A stretch of DNA of 64,000 bases from contig NZ_VDDA01000002.1 of the NCBI RefSeq assembly GCF_006151805.1, positions 310,001 to 374,000 of the forward strand. The letters run 5' to 3'. Positions 1-8,638 of this stretch are shown piece by piece; the stretch's first letter is position 1, and each line of letters opens with the position of its first letter. This stretch comes from Methylobacterium terricola. GTDB lineage: Bacteria; Pseudomonadota; Alphaproteobacteria; Rhizobiales; Beijerinckiaceae. A program made the translations under genes and the position numbers. The notes below the pieces were generated by a model that was not told the DNA's origin, ran no database searches, and saw only the letters and a program-made list of their open reading frames with translations.

Positions 1-129
1 GAGATCACGGGGCCGCCGAGACCGGAATGACCGCGATTCGCCGCGGTGCCCGCCGCCGGTGGGGATCCCTGCCGCGCCGGAACCGGGATTCCGCGGCTCC
101 CCGATCGCTGCGGGCGAGGAGGACCAGGC

Positions 130-753
130 ATGGCCGAACGCGACGACGGTCCCGAATCCTCCCATCCCCCGGCGGCCCGCTCGCCCTGGGTGACCCTCGC
201 CCGCGAGCGCCGGTACGAGGACCGCTATCTCGGCCTCGACCTCGACCAGCTCCGCCACGAATCCGGCCGCGAGCACCCGCATGTCGCCCTGCGCTTCAAG
301 GTGTTCGGCGTCGCGGTGCTGCCGGTCGATCCCGAGGGCCGGGTCACCCTGATCGGCCAATACCGCTACGTGCTCGACCGCTTCACCTGGGAGCTGCCCC
401 GCGGCTCCGGCTCCGTCACCGACGATGCGCTCGCCACCGCCCGGCGCGAGCTGAAGGAGGAGACCGGCGACGAGGCCGAGTCGTGGCTCGAACTCATGCA
501 TCTCGACGCCTCGCCCGGCATCTCCAGCGAGCGGGTCCCCGGCTTCGTCGCCTGGAACCTGCGCCGCGGCCCGGCCCACCCGGACCCGCAGGAGAGCCTG
601 CGGGTGCGACGCATCCCCTTCGCCGACGCCGTGGGCGAGGCGCTGTCGGGCGCGATCACCGACGGGCCGAGCGTGGCTTTGCTCCTGTGCCTCGCCGAAC
701 GGGTCCGGCGGGGAGATCTGCCGGAGGATCTGTCGCGGCTGGTGCGGGGATAG
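130..753 (+). CDS. Nudix hydrolase, ADP-ribose pyrophosphatase-like
   Basis: A 207-residue Nudix-fold protein that probably hydrolyses a nucleoside diphosphate linked to another moiety. ADP-ribose or a nucleotide sugar is the best guess from the overall style, not something the sequence proves. The Nudix box spans residues 92-114 with the core RELKEETG intact. Two usual positions differ: the first Glu of the consensus is Asp98, and the hydrophobic residue after the final Gly is Asp114. I chose this ATG because a GAGGAGG Shine-Dalgarno sequence lies just upstream (about 116-122). An upstream in-frame ATG at 46 would add 28 low-complexity residues. The gene stands alone and converges on the next gene, with 21 bases between them. 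Confidence 0.85.
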   Translation: MAERDDGPESSHPPAARSPWVTLARERRYEDRYLGLDLDQLRHESGREHPHVALRFKVFGVAVLPVDPEGRVTLIGQYRYVLDRFTWELPRGSGSVTDDALATARRELKEETGDEAESWLELMHLDASPGISSERVPGFVAWNLRRGPAHPDPQESLRVRRIPFADAVGEALSGAITDGPSVALLLCLAERVRRGDLPEDLSRLVRG

Positions 754-774
754 CGATCGGGGCCGGGAAAGGCC

Positions 775-1764
775 TCACCGCGCCGCCACTTCCCGCAGCA
801 GCGCCTCGTGGAACCGGTCCGGCGCCTCGACCTGCGGCGCGTGGCCCAGGCCTTCGAACGTCACCAGCCGCGCCCCCTTGATCCGCCCCGCCACCTCCGG
901 CCCGAGACGGTCGTAGCGCCCCAGCGTCTCGGCCAGAGCCGGCGCGGCGCGATTGGCGCCCGGGGCCGTGCGGTCCTTGGTCCCGACCATCAGCACCGTC
1001 GGCACGCGCAGGCGGTCGAATTCGTGCACCACCGGCTGGGTGAACACCATGTCGGAGGTCTGGGCCTGATTCCAGGCCACCCGCTCGGCGCCAGGACCCG
1101 CGTAGAGCCCGGCCTGCATCTCGACCCAGCGGTCGTAGGCCGGCTTCCACTGGCCGTCATAGTAGAACTTGAGCTGGTAGGCCTTGATGCTCGCCGCGTT
1201 CGTCCTGCGCTCGGCGGCGTAGGCGGCGTCGATCGTCTGGTAGGGCACGCCCTTGGCTTGCCAATCCTCGAGCCCGAGGGGGTCGACCATCACCAGCTGC
1301 TCGACCGCGTCGGGAAACATCAGGGCGTAGCGGGCCGCCAGCATGCCGCCCATCGAATGCCCGACGATGGTGGCCTCCTTGATGCCGAGGGAGGCGAGCA
1401 GGCCGTGGGTGTTGGTGGCAAGCTGCTGGAAGCTGAACTGGTAGCCGGCGGGCTTCGACGACTTGCAGAAACCCACCTGGTCGAGGGCGAGCACCCGGTA
1501 GCCGGCCCGGGCCAGCACGCCGACCGTGTCGCCCCAGGTCGCGGCGCAGAAGTTCTTGCCGTGGAGCAGCACGACGGTGCGGCCGTTCGGGCGCTCCGGC
1601 GTCACGTCCATGTAGGCCATCGACAGATCTTGCCCCTGCGACGCGAAGGCGTGGCGCTTGACCGGATAGGGATAGTCGAACCCCTCAAGCTCGGGCCCGT
1701 AGGAGGGCGCGGCGGACGCCGCCGTGGCGGACAGGAGGATGACGGCGAGGAGCGGGAGGCGCAT
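775..1764 (-). CDS. Secreted alpha/beta-fold hydrolase
   Basis: A 329-residue alpha/beta hydrolase with an N-terminal signal peptide of about 19 residues (hydrophobic core, then an Ala-rich cleavage region), so it is probably periplasmic. The oxyanion-hole motif LLHGKNF is at about residues 67-73 and the nucleophile elbow GHSMGG has Ser137. The catalytic acid is probably the Asp in the GTKDRTAPG stretch and the base is the His in GLGHAPQ near the C-terminus. The architecture resembles haloalkane-dehalogenase or epoxide-hydrolase-like enzymes, but the substrate cannot be read from sequence. The start was set at the ATG that opens the signal peptide; 35 additional upstream residues are possible but have no coding character. 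Confidence 0.85.
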   Translation of the reverse strand: MRLPLLAVILLSATAASAAPSYGPELEGFDYPYPVKRHAFASQGQDLSMAYMDVTPERPNGRTVVLLHGKNFCAATWGDTVGVLARAGYRVLALDQVGFCKSSKPAGYQFSFQQLATNTHGLLASLGIKEATIVGHSMGGMLAARYALMFPDAVEQLVMVDPLGLEDWQAKGVPYQTIDAAYAAERRTNAASIKAYQLKFYYDGQWKPAYDRWVEMQAGLYAGPGAERVAWNQAQTSDMVFTQPVVHEFDRLRVPTVLMVGTKDRTAPGANRAAPALAETLGRYDRLGPEVAGRIKGARLVTFEGLGHAPQVEAPDRFHEALLREVAAR

Positions 1765-1875
1765 GCGGCAGGGTCTCCGTGACGGTGCGAGGCTCTTACA
1801 ACGCGCCGTCGCGCGCAGGCATGCACCGGCTTCAGTCCCGTGCTTGCGTTTCCGGCGCCGTCCCGCCATATAGGC

Positions 1876-1975
1876 CTCGGGAGGTTGGCGAGGGACGTTT
1901 CACTCGCCAACCGGGTCAGGTCCGGAAGGAAGCAGCCCTAACGAGACCGAGCGGGTTTTCGTCCAGCCTCCCACC
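1876..1975 (+). ncRNA. ffs: Signal recognition particle RNA, small bacterial 4.5S type
   Basis: The universally conserved SRP apical motif (GGTCAGGTCCGGAAGGAAGC followed by AGCC) is at 1914-1937 on the plus strand. Flanking helices fit the single-hairpin SRP RNA: GGGAGG at 1879-1884 pairs with CCTCCC at 1967-1972, GGACG at 1893-1897 pairs with CGTCC at 1960-1964, and CTCG at 1903-1906 pairs with CGAG at 1948-1951. It is about 100 nt long, the normal small form without an Alu domain. It binds Ffh and targets nascent membrane proteins. The exact ends are estimated from the terminal helix. It lies immediately upstream of dnaX, a placement I recall as common in alphaproteobacteria. Confidence 0.93.
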
Positions 1976-2037
1976 CCTCCCCTTTCAGGAGCGCGTGCGC
2001 CCCCCTCCGGGGGCCGCCCTCACGACCCTGCGAGCGC

Positions 2038-4008
2038 ATGGACGAGACCACCGGCACGCCCTCGATCGACGAGCCGGGTCTTCCCGGGTTCGGTTCGGCC
2101 CCAAGTCGCGCAGCGCCGGGCCAGCCGGCCCCCGCCTACCGGGTTCTGGCGCGCAAGTACCGCCCGAAGGATTTCGACGACCTGATCGGCCAGGGCGCCA
2201 TGGTGCGCACCCTGGCCAACGCCTTCGAGGCGGGCCGCATCCCGCAGGCCTGGATGCTCACCGGCGTGCGCGGCGTCGGCAAGACCACCACCGCCCGCAT
2301 CCTCGCCCGCGGCCTCAACTACGCGCTGCCCGACGATCCCCATGCCGGGCCGACGATCCGGCTGCCGCGCCTCGGGCTGCATTGCGCCGCCATCATGGAA
2401 TCCCGGCACATCGACGTGCTGGAGATGGACGCCGCCTCGCATACCGGCATCGACGACGTCCGCCAGATCATCGACGGCATCCGCTACTCCCCGGTCTCGG
2501 CGCGCTACAAGGTCTACATCGTCGACGAGGTCCACATGCTGTCCGAGAAGGCGTTCAACGCCTTCCTGAAGACGCTGGAGGAGCCGCCGCCGCACGCGAA
2601 GTTCGTCTTCGCCACCACCGAGATCCGCAAGGTTCCGGTCACGATCCTGTCGCGCTGCCAGCGCTTCGACCTGCGCCGGGTCGAGGCCGGCGCCCTCATC
2701 GCCCACCTGCAGAAGATCTGCGACGCGGAAGCCGTCTCGGCCGAGGTCGAGGCCTTGGCCGCCATCGCGCGGGCAGCCGAGGGCTCGGTGCGCGATTCGC
2801 TGTCGCTCCTCGACCAGGCGATCGCCCACGGTGCCGGCCACGTCACCGCCGAGACGGTGCGCGACATGCTCGGCCTCGCCGACCGCGCCCGGGTCGTCGA
2901 CCTGTTCGAGGCGGCGATGCGCGGCGACGTGCCGGCGACCTTCGCGGAGCTGCGCGCCCAGCACGAGGCCGGGGCCGATCCGGGCGTCGTGCTGTCCGAC
3001 CTCGCCGAGTTCACCCACCTCGTCACCCGGCTCAAGCTCGCGCCGGACTCCGCCCGGTCCGATACCTCGCTCAGCGAGGTCGAGCGGGCGCGCGGCGGCG
3101 ACTTCGCCGACCGGCTCTCGGTGCGCGCCCTGTCGCGCGCCTGGCAGATCCTGCTCAAGGCGATCCCCGAGGTGCAGGCGGCGGCCCGCCCGCTCGCGGC
3201 GGCCGAGATGGCGCTGGTGCGCCTCATCTACGCCGCCGACCTGCCGACCCCCGACGAGGCCCTGCGCCAGATCAAGGAGGGCGGGAGCCTCAGCCTGCCG
3301 GCCCGGGCGCCGGCGGCGCCCGCATCCGCCCCGTCGATGCAGGCGGCCCCGGCCATGGTGCCGGTGATGGCGGCCCCCGTGATGGCGGCTCCGGTCTCGG
3401 CGCCCGTCACCGCCCTGCGCGCCACGAGCGCCGCGGCGCCGGCCCCGTCGCGCAGCCTGCCCGAGGCCCCCCCGGCCGAGGCGGCCCCCCGTCCCGCCCC
3501 GTCCCCGGCGATGCCGCGCCCGACCCTGGTCCAGTCCGCGCCTGCGGCCAGGCCCGAGTCGAAGCCGGCTTCCGGCCCGCGCCTGCGCCGCTTCGAGGAC
3601 ATCGTGGCGCTCGCCGACGAGCGTCGCGACATCGGCCTGAAGATGGCGCTGGAGCGCGACGTCCATCTGGTGCGGTTCGAGGATGGCCGCATCGCGTTCC
3701 GCCTCGCCGAGGGCGGGCGCGCCACCCTCGCCACCGATCTCGGCAACGCCCTTCTCGCCTGGACCGGCCGGCGCTGGGCCGTCACCCTGTCGCAGGAGCC
3801 CGGCGAGGCGACGCTGGACGCCCGCGCCAAGGCCGCGGTGCAGAGCCGGCACCAGGGCGCGGCGAGCCACCCGCTGGTCCAGGCGGTGCTGAAGAACTTT
3901 CCCGGCGCCCAGATCGTCGACGTGCGCGACAAGGCCCCGGACCCAGCCTCCGATCCCGCGGCGCTCGGCGACGTCCCGCCGCCGGAGGCGGACGACCCGG
4001 ACCTGTAG
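2038..4008 (+). CDS. dnaX: DNA polymerase III subunits gamma/tau
   Basis: The clamp-loader ATPase of the replicative polymerase, 656 residues. Walker A GVRGVGKT is at residues 76-83, Walker B DEVH at 163-166, and the SRC sensor motif at 205-207. The four-Cys zinc module of the E. coli protein is largely missing here: only one Cys (residue 116) remains in the corresponding stretch, which is replaced by GLHCAAIMESRH. I recall this as usual for alphaproteobacterial DnaX. A Pro/Ala-rich linker spans about residues 420-520 and leads to a tau-type C-terminal domain. It is followed 64 bases later by ybaB and then recR, the conserved dnaX-ybaB-recR order. I saw no programmed frameshift slippery site, but I did not scan exhaustively for one. 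Confidence 0.96.
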   Translation: MDETTGTPSIDEPGLPGFGSAPSRAAPGQPAPAYRVLARKYRPKDFDDLIGQGAMVRTLANAFEAGRIPQAWMLTGVRGVGKTTTARILARGLNYALPDDPHAGPTIRLPRLGLHCAAIMESRHIDVLEMDAASHTGIDDVRQIIDGIRYSPVSARYKVYIVDEVHMLSEKAFNAFLKTLEEPPPHAKFVFATTEIRKVPVTILSRCQRFDLRRVEAGALIAHLQKICDAEAVSAEVEALAAIARAAEGSVRDSLSLLDQAIAHGAGHVTAETVRDMLGLADRARVVDLFEAAMRGDVPATFAELRAQHEAGADPGVVLSDLAEFTHLVTRLKLAPDSARSDTSLSEVERARGGDFADRLSVRALSRAWQILLKAIPEVQAAARPLAAAEMALVRLIYAADLPTPDEALRQIKEGGSLSLPARAPAAPASAPSMQAAPAMVPVMAAPVMAAPVSAPVTALRATSAAAPAPSRSLPEAPPAEAAPRPAPSPAMPRPTLVQSAPAARPESKPASGPRLRRFEDIVALADERRDIGLKMALERDVHLVRFEDGRIAFRLAEGGRATLATDLGNALLAWTGRRWAVTLSQEPGEATLDARAKAAVQSRHQGAASHPLVQAVLKNFPGAQIVDVRDKAPDPASDPAALGDVPPPEADDPDL

Positions 4009-4072
4009 CCATCCGGCGCGGGGCACCCCACATCCGTTCGACCACTCTCTCTTGCACCACGAGGACGCCGCC

Positions 4073-4393
4073 ATGGACATCATGGGACTGATGAAGCAGG
4101 CCCAGGCCATGCAGCAGAAGATGGCCGACCTTCAGTCAGAGCTCGACGGCGTCCAGGTCACGGGCGCGTCCGGCGGCGGTTCCGTCTCGGTGACGATGAC
4201 CGCGAAGGGCGACGTGAAGGGGCTCACGCTCGATCCGTCGCTGCTGGTTCCGGACGAGAAGGAGATCCTCGAGGATCTGATCGTCGCGGCCCTCTCCGAT
4301 GCCAAGGCCAAGGCCGAGCGCGCAGCCCAGGAGCGGATGCAGGACCTGACCAAGGGCCTGCCGCTGCCGCCCGGCATGAAGCTGCCGTTCTAG
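4073..4393 (+). CDS. YbaB/EbfC family nucleoid-associated DNA-binding protein
   Basis: A 106-residue member of the YbaB/EbfC family, small dimeric DNA-binding proteins associated with the nucleoid. It begins [16 protein letters not shown], the typical N-terminal amphipathic helix, followed by the Gly/Ser-rich strand region (ASGGGSVSV) and a C-terminal helix ending LPPGMKLPF, which is diagnostic for the family. The start was placed at the ATG giving the normal family length. A GAGGAC element lies about 7 bases upstream. An in-frame ATG at 4052 would add seven residues. It lies between dnaX and recR, probably in one transcription unit. Confidence 0.94.
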   Translation: MDIMGLMKQAQAMQQKMADLQSELDGVQVTGASGGGSVSVTMTAKGDVKGLTLDPSLLVPDEKEILEDLIVAALSDAKAKAERAAQERMQDLTKGLPLPPGMKLPF

Positions 4394-4432
4394 GATCGAC
4401 ACCTCTCCGCTCGCCTGACCAGGGGGGCGCTT

Positions 4433-4458
4433 CCCCTTCCCGCACACGGGAGAGGGGA
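4433..4458. other. Imperfect GC-rich hairpin between ybaB and recR
   Basis: CCCCTTCCCG and CGGGAGAGGGG are complementary apart from one bulge and flank a four-base loop. There is no T tract, so this is not a standard intrinsic terminator. It could be an mRNA processing or stability element, or one member of a dispersed intergenic hairpin family. Confidence 0.35.
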
Positions 4459-4509
4459 TTCCGCGCCCGTTCTGCCGATCGCCCGACACGTACGAAAGTC
4501 GAGTCATCC

Positions 4510-5115
4510 ATGCCCCAGGCCGTCGCGGGTCCGGAGATCGAGCGTCTGATCCAGCTCCTGGCCCGCATGCCCGGCCTCGGGCCGCGCTCGGCCCGCCGGG
4601 CCGCCCTCCAGCTGATCAAGAAGCGCGAGACGCTGCTGGCGCCGCTCGCCGATGCCATGCGGATCGCCGCCGACCGGATCGTGGTCTGCCAGGAATGCGG
4701 CAACGTCGACACGCAGGATCCCTGTACCATCTGCCGCGACCAGAGCCGTGACCCCTCGATGCTGGTGGTGGTCGAGGACGTGTCGGACCTCTGGGCGCTG
4801 GAGCGCTCCGGCGCCGTGACGGCGCGCTACCACGTGCTCGGCGGCGTGCTCTCGGCCCTCGACGGGGTGCGGCCCGAGAACCTGAATCTCGGCCGGCTGG
4901 TCGAGCGGGTGAGCCGGCCTGAGATGCGCGAGGTGATCCTGGCGCTCAACGCGACGGTCGACGGCCAGACCACCGCCCATTACGTCACCGAGCTGCTCAC
5001 CCATCTGCCGATCAAGGTGACGCGCCTCGCCCACGGCGTGCCGGTCGGCGGCGAGCTCGACTACCTCGACGAGGGGACGCTCTCGGCGGCGATCCGCCAG
5101 CGCACGGCTTTCTAG
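4510..5115 (+). CDS. recR: Recombination mediator protein RecR
   Basis: A 201-residue RecR, which works with RecO (and RecF where present) to load RecA on gapped DNA. The N-terminal helix-hairpin-helix region contains [12 protein letters not shown] (about 19-30). The zinc finger has Cys60, Cys63, Cys72 and Cys75. The Toprim domain starts at [15 protein letters not shown] (from residue 84). Length and all domains are normal for the family. It is the last gene of the dnaX-ybaB-recR cluster. Confidence 0.97.
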   Translation: MPQAVAGPEIERLIQLLARMPGLGPRSARRAALQLIKKRETLLAPLADAMRIAADRIVVCQECGNVDTQDPCTICRDQSRDPSMLVVVEDVSDLWALERSGAVTARYHVLGGVLSALDGVRPENLNLGRLVERVSRPEMREVILALNATVDGQTTAHYVTELLTHLPIKVTRLAHGVPVGGELDYLDEGTLSAAIRQRTAF

Positions 5116-5217
5116 CGTAGGCCGTCAACGGGTTTGACCCGGAAGACGCGAATCCTTATCTCCGGGATTGTTGCGGGCACCCAGCGGCGCCCGAATCCCC
5201 GACATCCTGGCGTCCGA

Positions 5218-5733
5218 ATGAGCATCCGTCCCCTCGTCATCCTGCCGGACGCGCGCCTGCGCGAGATCTCGGCCCCGGTCGGCACGATCACCGGCGACGT
5301 GCGGAAGCTCGCGGCCGACATGCTGGAGACGATGTACGACGCGCCCGGCGTCGGCCTCGCCGGCATCCAGATCGGCGAGCCGGTCCGCATCGTCACCGTC
5401 GATACCTCGAAGGAGAAGGACGAGCGCAAGCCGCTCGTGCTCCTCGATCCCGAGATCGTCTGGTCCTCGGAGGAGACCCGCCCCTACGAGGAGGGCTGCC
5501 TGTCGATCCCCGAATACTACGCCGAGGTGATCCGGCCCGACCGGGTGCGGGTGCGCTTCCGCACCCTCGACGGCGAGACCGTGGAGCAGGAGGCCGACGG
5601 GCTGCTGGCCACCTGCCTCCAGCACGAGATCGACCACCTCAACGGCGTGCTGTTCATCGATCACCTGTCGAAGCTCAAGCGCGACCGGGTGATGAAGAAG
5701 TTCGCCAAGGCGGCCAAGCGCGAAGCCGCATGA
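5218..5733 (+). CDS. def: Peptide deformylase
   Basis: A 171-residue peptide deformylase that removes the formyl group from nascent N-terminal methionine. All three metal or active-site motifs are present: GVGLAGIQ at 44-51 (with Gly replacing the usual second Ala), EGCLS with metal-ligand Cys94, and HEIDH at 136-140. The ATG at 5218 gives the family-standard [11 protein letters not shown] start; an ATG at 5134 would add 28 residues of no recognisable character. It is followed by fmt after 22 bases, the classic def-fmt pairing that couples formylation and deformylation of initiator Met. Confidence 0.96.
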   Translation: MSIRPLVILPDARLREISAPVGTITGDVRKLAADMLETMYDAPGVGLAGIQIGEPVRIVTVDTSKEKDERKPLVLLDPEIVWSSEETRPYEEGCLSIPEYYAEVIRPDRVRVRFRTLDGETVEQEADGLLATCLQHEIDHLNGVLFIDHLSKLKRDRVMKKFAKAAKREAA

Positions 5734-5755
5734 TCCCGGTTTCCAGGAAGAAGAC

Positions 5756-6688
5756 GTGTCCCTCAAGGTCGTGTTCATGGGCACCCCGGATTTCGCGGTG
5801 CCGACGCTGGCCGAGATCGTCGGCGGCGGCCACGAGGTCGTGGCGGTCTATACCCGCGCGCCGGCCCCGGCCGGCCGCGGCATGGTCCTGCGGCCGTCGC
5901 CGGTCCAGGCCCTGGCGGAGAAGTTCGGGCTCCCCGTCCTGACGCCGACGACGCTTCGCACCGAGGAGGCGGCCGAGACCTTCCGCGCCCATCAGGCCGA
6001 TGTCGCCGTGGTGGTGGCCTATGGCATGATCCTGCCGCCCGCGATCCTCGACGCGCCGGCTTTGGGCTGCCTCAACCTGCACGCCTCGCTGCTGCCGCGC
6101 TGGCGCGGCGCCGCGCCGATCCAGCGCGCCGTGATGGCGGGGGACGATGAGACCGGCGTCGCGGTGATGCGGATGGAGCCGGGCCTCGATACCGGTCCGG
6201 TCGGCATGGTCGAGCGGATGGGCATCGGCCCCGACATGACGTCCGGCGAGCTGCACGACCGGCTGATGCCGCTCGGCGCCGACCTGATGGCGCGGGGGCT
6301 CGGCGCCCTGGAGCGCGGCAACCTGCGGTTCCGGCCGCAGCCGGCCGAGGGCGTCGTCTACGCCCACAAGATCACCAACGAGGAGGCGCGGCTCGACTGG
6401 TCGCAGCCGGCACGTGCCCTCCACGACCGGGTGCGCGGCCTGTCGCCGTTCCCCGGCGCCTACCTGATGGCCGATCTCGGCCGCGGGCCGGAGCGGGTGA
6501 AGGTGCTGCGGGCGCGCCTCGCGGAAGGGTCGGCCGAGCCCGGCACGCTCCTCGACGCCGCCGGCACGGTCGCGTGCGGCGAGGGCGCCTTGCGCCTCGT
6601 CACCGTGCAGCCCGCCGGCAAGGGCGCGATGCCATTCGGGGATTTCGCCCGCGGCCGCCGGCTCGAACCGGGCACCCGCCTCGCCTGA
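5756..6688 (+). CDS. fmt: Methionyl-tRNA formyltransferase
   Basis: A 310-residue enzyme that formylates initiator Met-tRNA using 10-formyltetrahydrofolate. The N-terminal transferase domain has the catalytic Asn107 and His109 followed by [12 protein letters not shown] (111-122), and a later catalytic Asp in the GLDTGP motif. The C-terminal OB-like domain is present. The start is GTG at 5756, giving [15 protein letters not shown]. The stop codon overlaps the truA start by one base (TGATG), which suggests translational coupling. Confidence 0.97.
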   Translation: MSLKVVFMGTPDFAVPTLAEIVGGGHEVVAVYTRAPAPAGRGMVLRPSPVQALAEKFGLPVLTPTTLRTEEAAETFRAHQADVAVVVAYGMILPPAILDAPALGCLNLHASLLPRWRGAAPIQRAVMAGDDETGVAVMRMEPGLDTGPVGMVERMGIGPDMTSGELHDRLMPLGADLMARGLGALERGNLRFRPQPAEGVVYAHKITNEEARLDWSQPARALHDRVRGLSPFPGAYLMADLGRGPERVKVLRARLAEGSAEPGTLLDAAGTVACGEGALRLVTVQPAGKGAMPFGDFARGRRLEPGTRLA

Positions 6689-7440
6689 TGCCCCGCTACA
6701 AGCTCGTCGTCGAGTATGACGGCACCGCTTTCGCCGGCTGGCAGCGTCAGGCCGCCGACCGGTCGGTCCAGCAGGCGCTGGAGGAGGCGATCGCCCGCTT
6801 CGTCGGCGGGCCGGTCCGGGTCCACTGCGCCGGGCGCACCGATGCCGGCGTGCACGCCACGCATCAGGTCGTGCATCTCGACCTCGACAAGTCCTGGCGC
6901 ACCGACACCGTGCGCGATGCCGCCAACGCCCATCTCCGGCCCGAGCCGGTGGCGGTCATCTCGGCCGCCGAGGTCGACCCCGCTTTCGACGCCCGCCATT
7001 CGGCGATCAAGCGCCACTACCGCTACCGCCTGCTCAACCGCCGCTCGCCGCCGGCCCTGACCCGCGGCTTCGTCTGGCACGTGCCCTGGCCGCTCGACGC
7101 CGGGCTGATGCACGCGGGGGCGCAGCTGATGCTCGGCCGCCACGACTTCTCCGCCTTCCGGGCGGCGGAGTGCCAGGCCAACAGCCCGGTCCGCACCCTC
7201 GACCGCCTCGACGTGACCCGGGAGGGCGACGAGATCGTCGTCGTCACCGCGGCACGCTCGTTCCTGCACCACCAGGTCCGCGGCATGGTCGGCACGCTGA
7301 TGCTCGCCGGTGGTGGCCGGCTCACCCCGCAGGGCGTGCGCGACGTGCTCGATTCCCGCGACCGCACCCGCTGCGGACCGCTCGCCCCGTCGGGCGGGCT
7401 GACGCTGATCGGGGTGGATTATCCGGCTGAGTTCGAGTGA
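6688..7440 (+). CDS. truA: tRNA pseudouridine(38-40) synthase
   Basis: A 250-residue TruA, which isomerises uridines 38-40 in the tRNA anticodon arm. The catalytic Asp52 lies in the hallmark GRTDAGVHA motif (49-57). It starts [21 protein letters not shown], the conserved first strand of the family. The ATG shares its A with the TGA of fmt. The upstream extension of the open frame is inside fmt and was rejected. Confidence 0.97.
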   Translation: MPRYKLVVEYDGTAFAGWQRQAADRSVQQALEEAIARFVGGPVRVHCAGRTDAGVHATHQVVHLDLDKSWRTDTVRDAANAHLRPEPVAVISAAEVDPAFDARHSAIKRHYRYRLLNRRSPPALTRGFVWHVPWPLDAGLMHAGAQLMLGRHDFSAFRAAECQANSPVRTLDRLDVTREGDEIVVVTAARSFLHHQVRGMVGTLMLAGGGRLTPQGVRDVLDSRDRTRCGPLAPSGGLTLIGVDYPAEFE

Positions 7441-7517
7441 CCTTGCGTCAGTGAAACGGCTTGTTCGGATCGGACGTTTCTGACATCGATGGCCGTGCCG
7501 GAGCCGAGCGACCGATC

Positions 7518-7988
7518 ATGACCGCCATCGCCCTCGACACCTATGCCCTCGTCCGTCGGCTCAAGGCGTCCGGCCTGTCGGAAGATCAGGCCGAGGCGAT
7601 CACGGGTGTCTTGAGGGACGGTCGTGAGTCCGATCTGGCGCAACTTGCGACCAAGACGGATTTGCGGGCAAGCGAGATCGCTCTGAAAACGGACCTGCGG
7701 GACAGCGTGTCCTCCCTCAAGACCGACCTACGCGAAAACGTGTCCGCTCTCAGGACCGACCTGCGCGACAACGTGTCCGCTCTCAAGACCGATCTGCGTG
7801 AGACCGAGCTTCGCTTGGACGCCAAGATTGCGGATCTCGCGCACAGGATGGATCTCGGTTTGGCGGCAGCCCGTGCCGACTCGAAGCTCCTCGAGCAGCG
7901 AATGACCATCAAGCTCGGCGCGTTGGTCGCCGCCGGCATCGGTATCATGATCGCAGTCTTCCGCTACATGCCGCCCGCCGGCCATTGA
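7518..7988 (+). CDS. Hendecad-repeat coiled-coil protein with C-terminal membrane anchor (DUF1640/CCDC90-like)
   Basis: A 156-residue protein. A short N-terminal helical region (YALVRRLKASGLSEDQAEA) is followed by an 11-residue repeat of the form LKTDLRxxVSx, in about 3.6 copies between residues 56 and 96. A further coiled coil and one transmembrane helix near the C-terminus (LGALVAAGIGIMIAVF) follow. Helix, coiled coil and terminal anchor resemble the DUF1640/CCDC90 family of membrane-anchored coiled-coil proteins. The function is unknown. The start was chosen at MTAIALDTY; an upstream start at 7461 would add 19 residues. The repeats are reflected in the DNA as near-identical 33-bp units. 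Confidence 0.75.
   Translation: MTAIALDTYALVRRLKASGLSEDQAEAITGVLRDGRESDLAQLATKTDLRASEIALKTDLRDSVSSLKTDLRENVSALRTDLRDNVSALKTDLRETELRLDAKIADLAHRMDLGLAAARADSKLLEQRMTIKLGALVAAGIGIMIAVFRYMPPAGH
7683..7805 (+). repeat. 33-bp tandem repeat inside a coiled-coil gene
   Basis: Units start at 7683, 7716, 7749 and (partial) 7782, each encoding an 11-residue hendecad. Units 2, 3 and 4 are most alike at the nucleotide level (shared CTCAAGACCGACCT and AACGTGTCC blocks). This similarity is higher than the protein requires and suggests fairly recent duplication or slippage. Confidence 0.85.
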
Positions 7989-8015
7989 GGGCCGCCGGGA
8001 CGACCCGACGTCCGG

Positions 8016-8585
8016 TCACACCAGCGCGTGCGCGCCGCCGGCAAAGCCGACGATCAGCCCGAAGCAGGCGAGCGTGATCAGGGCCGCGGCGGGACCCGGC
8101 AGACCAAGGATCGCCCGCGCGGCGCGGCCGTGGAGCCACAGCATCACGATGGCGAAGGCGCCAGCCTCGATTGCCGCGATACCGGGCGTCGCGAAGCCGA
8201 GCAGTAGCAGGCAGCCCGGCAGCGCCAGGGCGGCGAGGCCCGCCGCCAGGCACCAGTTGGTCACGACCACGAACGGCACGTAGGCCCGGGTCCGGCCGAG
8301 CCGGCGCAGGACCGCGATCATCGCGACCGGCACGGCGAGGAAGCCGGCGACGATCCCGGCCAGCACCGAGGCGGTGACGTGATCGAGCTGGAACGGCGCC
8401 GTGCCGGTCCCGCGCTCCAGCGCGAGCGCCACCGTGGCCGCCGGCGCGGTCAGCCAGACCGCCCCGAACGAGCGCCAGAAGCCGCGCTCGCTCACGTCGA
8501 AGTGGCGCAGCGCATCCGGGCGGCGCCCGATCAGCCCGGCGGTGCCGCGGAGAGAACGAATGACGTCGTCGGCGCTCACGAACAT
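8016..8585 (-). CDS. Multi-pass membrane protein of unknown function
   Basis: 189 residues. After a soluble N-terminal stretch of about 40 residues there are roughly five hydrophobic segments, including WLTAPAATVALALE, ASVLAGIVAGFLAVPVAMIAVL, VVVTNWCLAAGLAALALPGCLLLL, an Ala/Ile-rich helix and a C-terminal ALITLACFGLIVGFAGG. The layout is reminiscent of Yip1-domain-like inner-membrane proteins, but I cannot assign a family firmly. It is monocistronic on the minus strand, downstream of dapE by 54 bases, and could be co-transcribed with it. Confidence 0.7.
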   Translation of the reverse strand: MFVSADDVIRSLRGTAGLIGRRPDALRHFDVSERGFWRSFGAVWLTAPAATVALALERGTGTAPFQLDHVTASVLAGIVAGFLAVPVAMIAVLRRLGRTRAYVPFVVVTNWCLAAGLAALALPGCLLLLGFATPGIAAIEAGAFAIVMLWLHGRAARAILGLPGPAAALITLACFGLIVGFAGGAHALV

Positions 8586-8638
8586 CGGCGGCCTCCGGTC
8601 GATCGAGGCCGCCAGACTCTACTTTCGTCTAATGCCGG

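Noticed and set aside
3301..3540. Low-complexity Pro/Ala repeats in dnaX as a tandem repeat element
   Set aside because: The stretch is an ordinary flexible tau linker; the small local repeats are compositional.
1779..4110. Long open frames on both strands overlapping dnaX (770 and 696 codons)
   Set aside because: They are shadows in a GC-rich gene. They are rich in Arg, Ala, Gly and Pro with no family character, while dnaX explains the region completely.
4394..4509. A small gene between ybaB and recR
   Set aside because: No reading frame with a start and plausible composition was found. Only the hairpin is notable.
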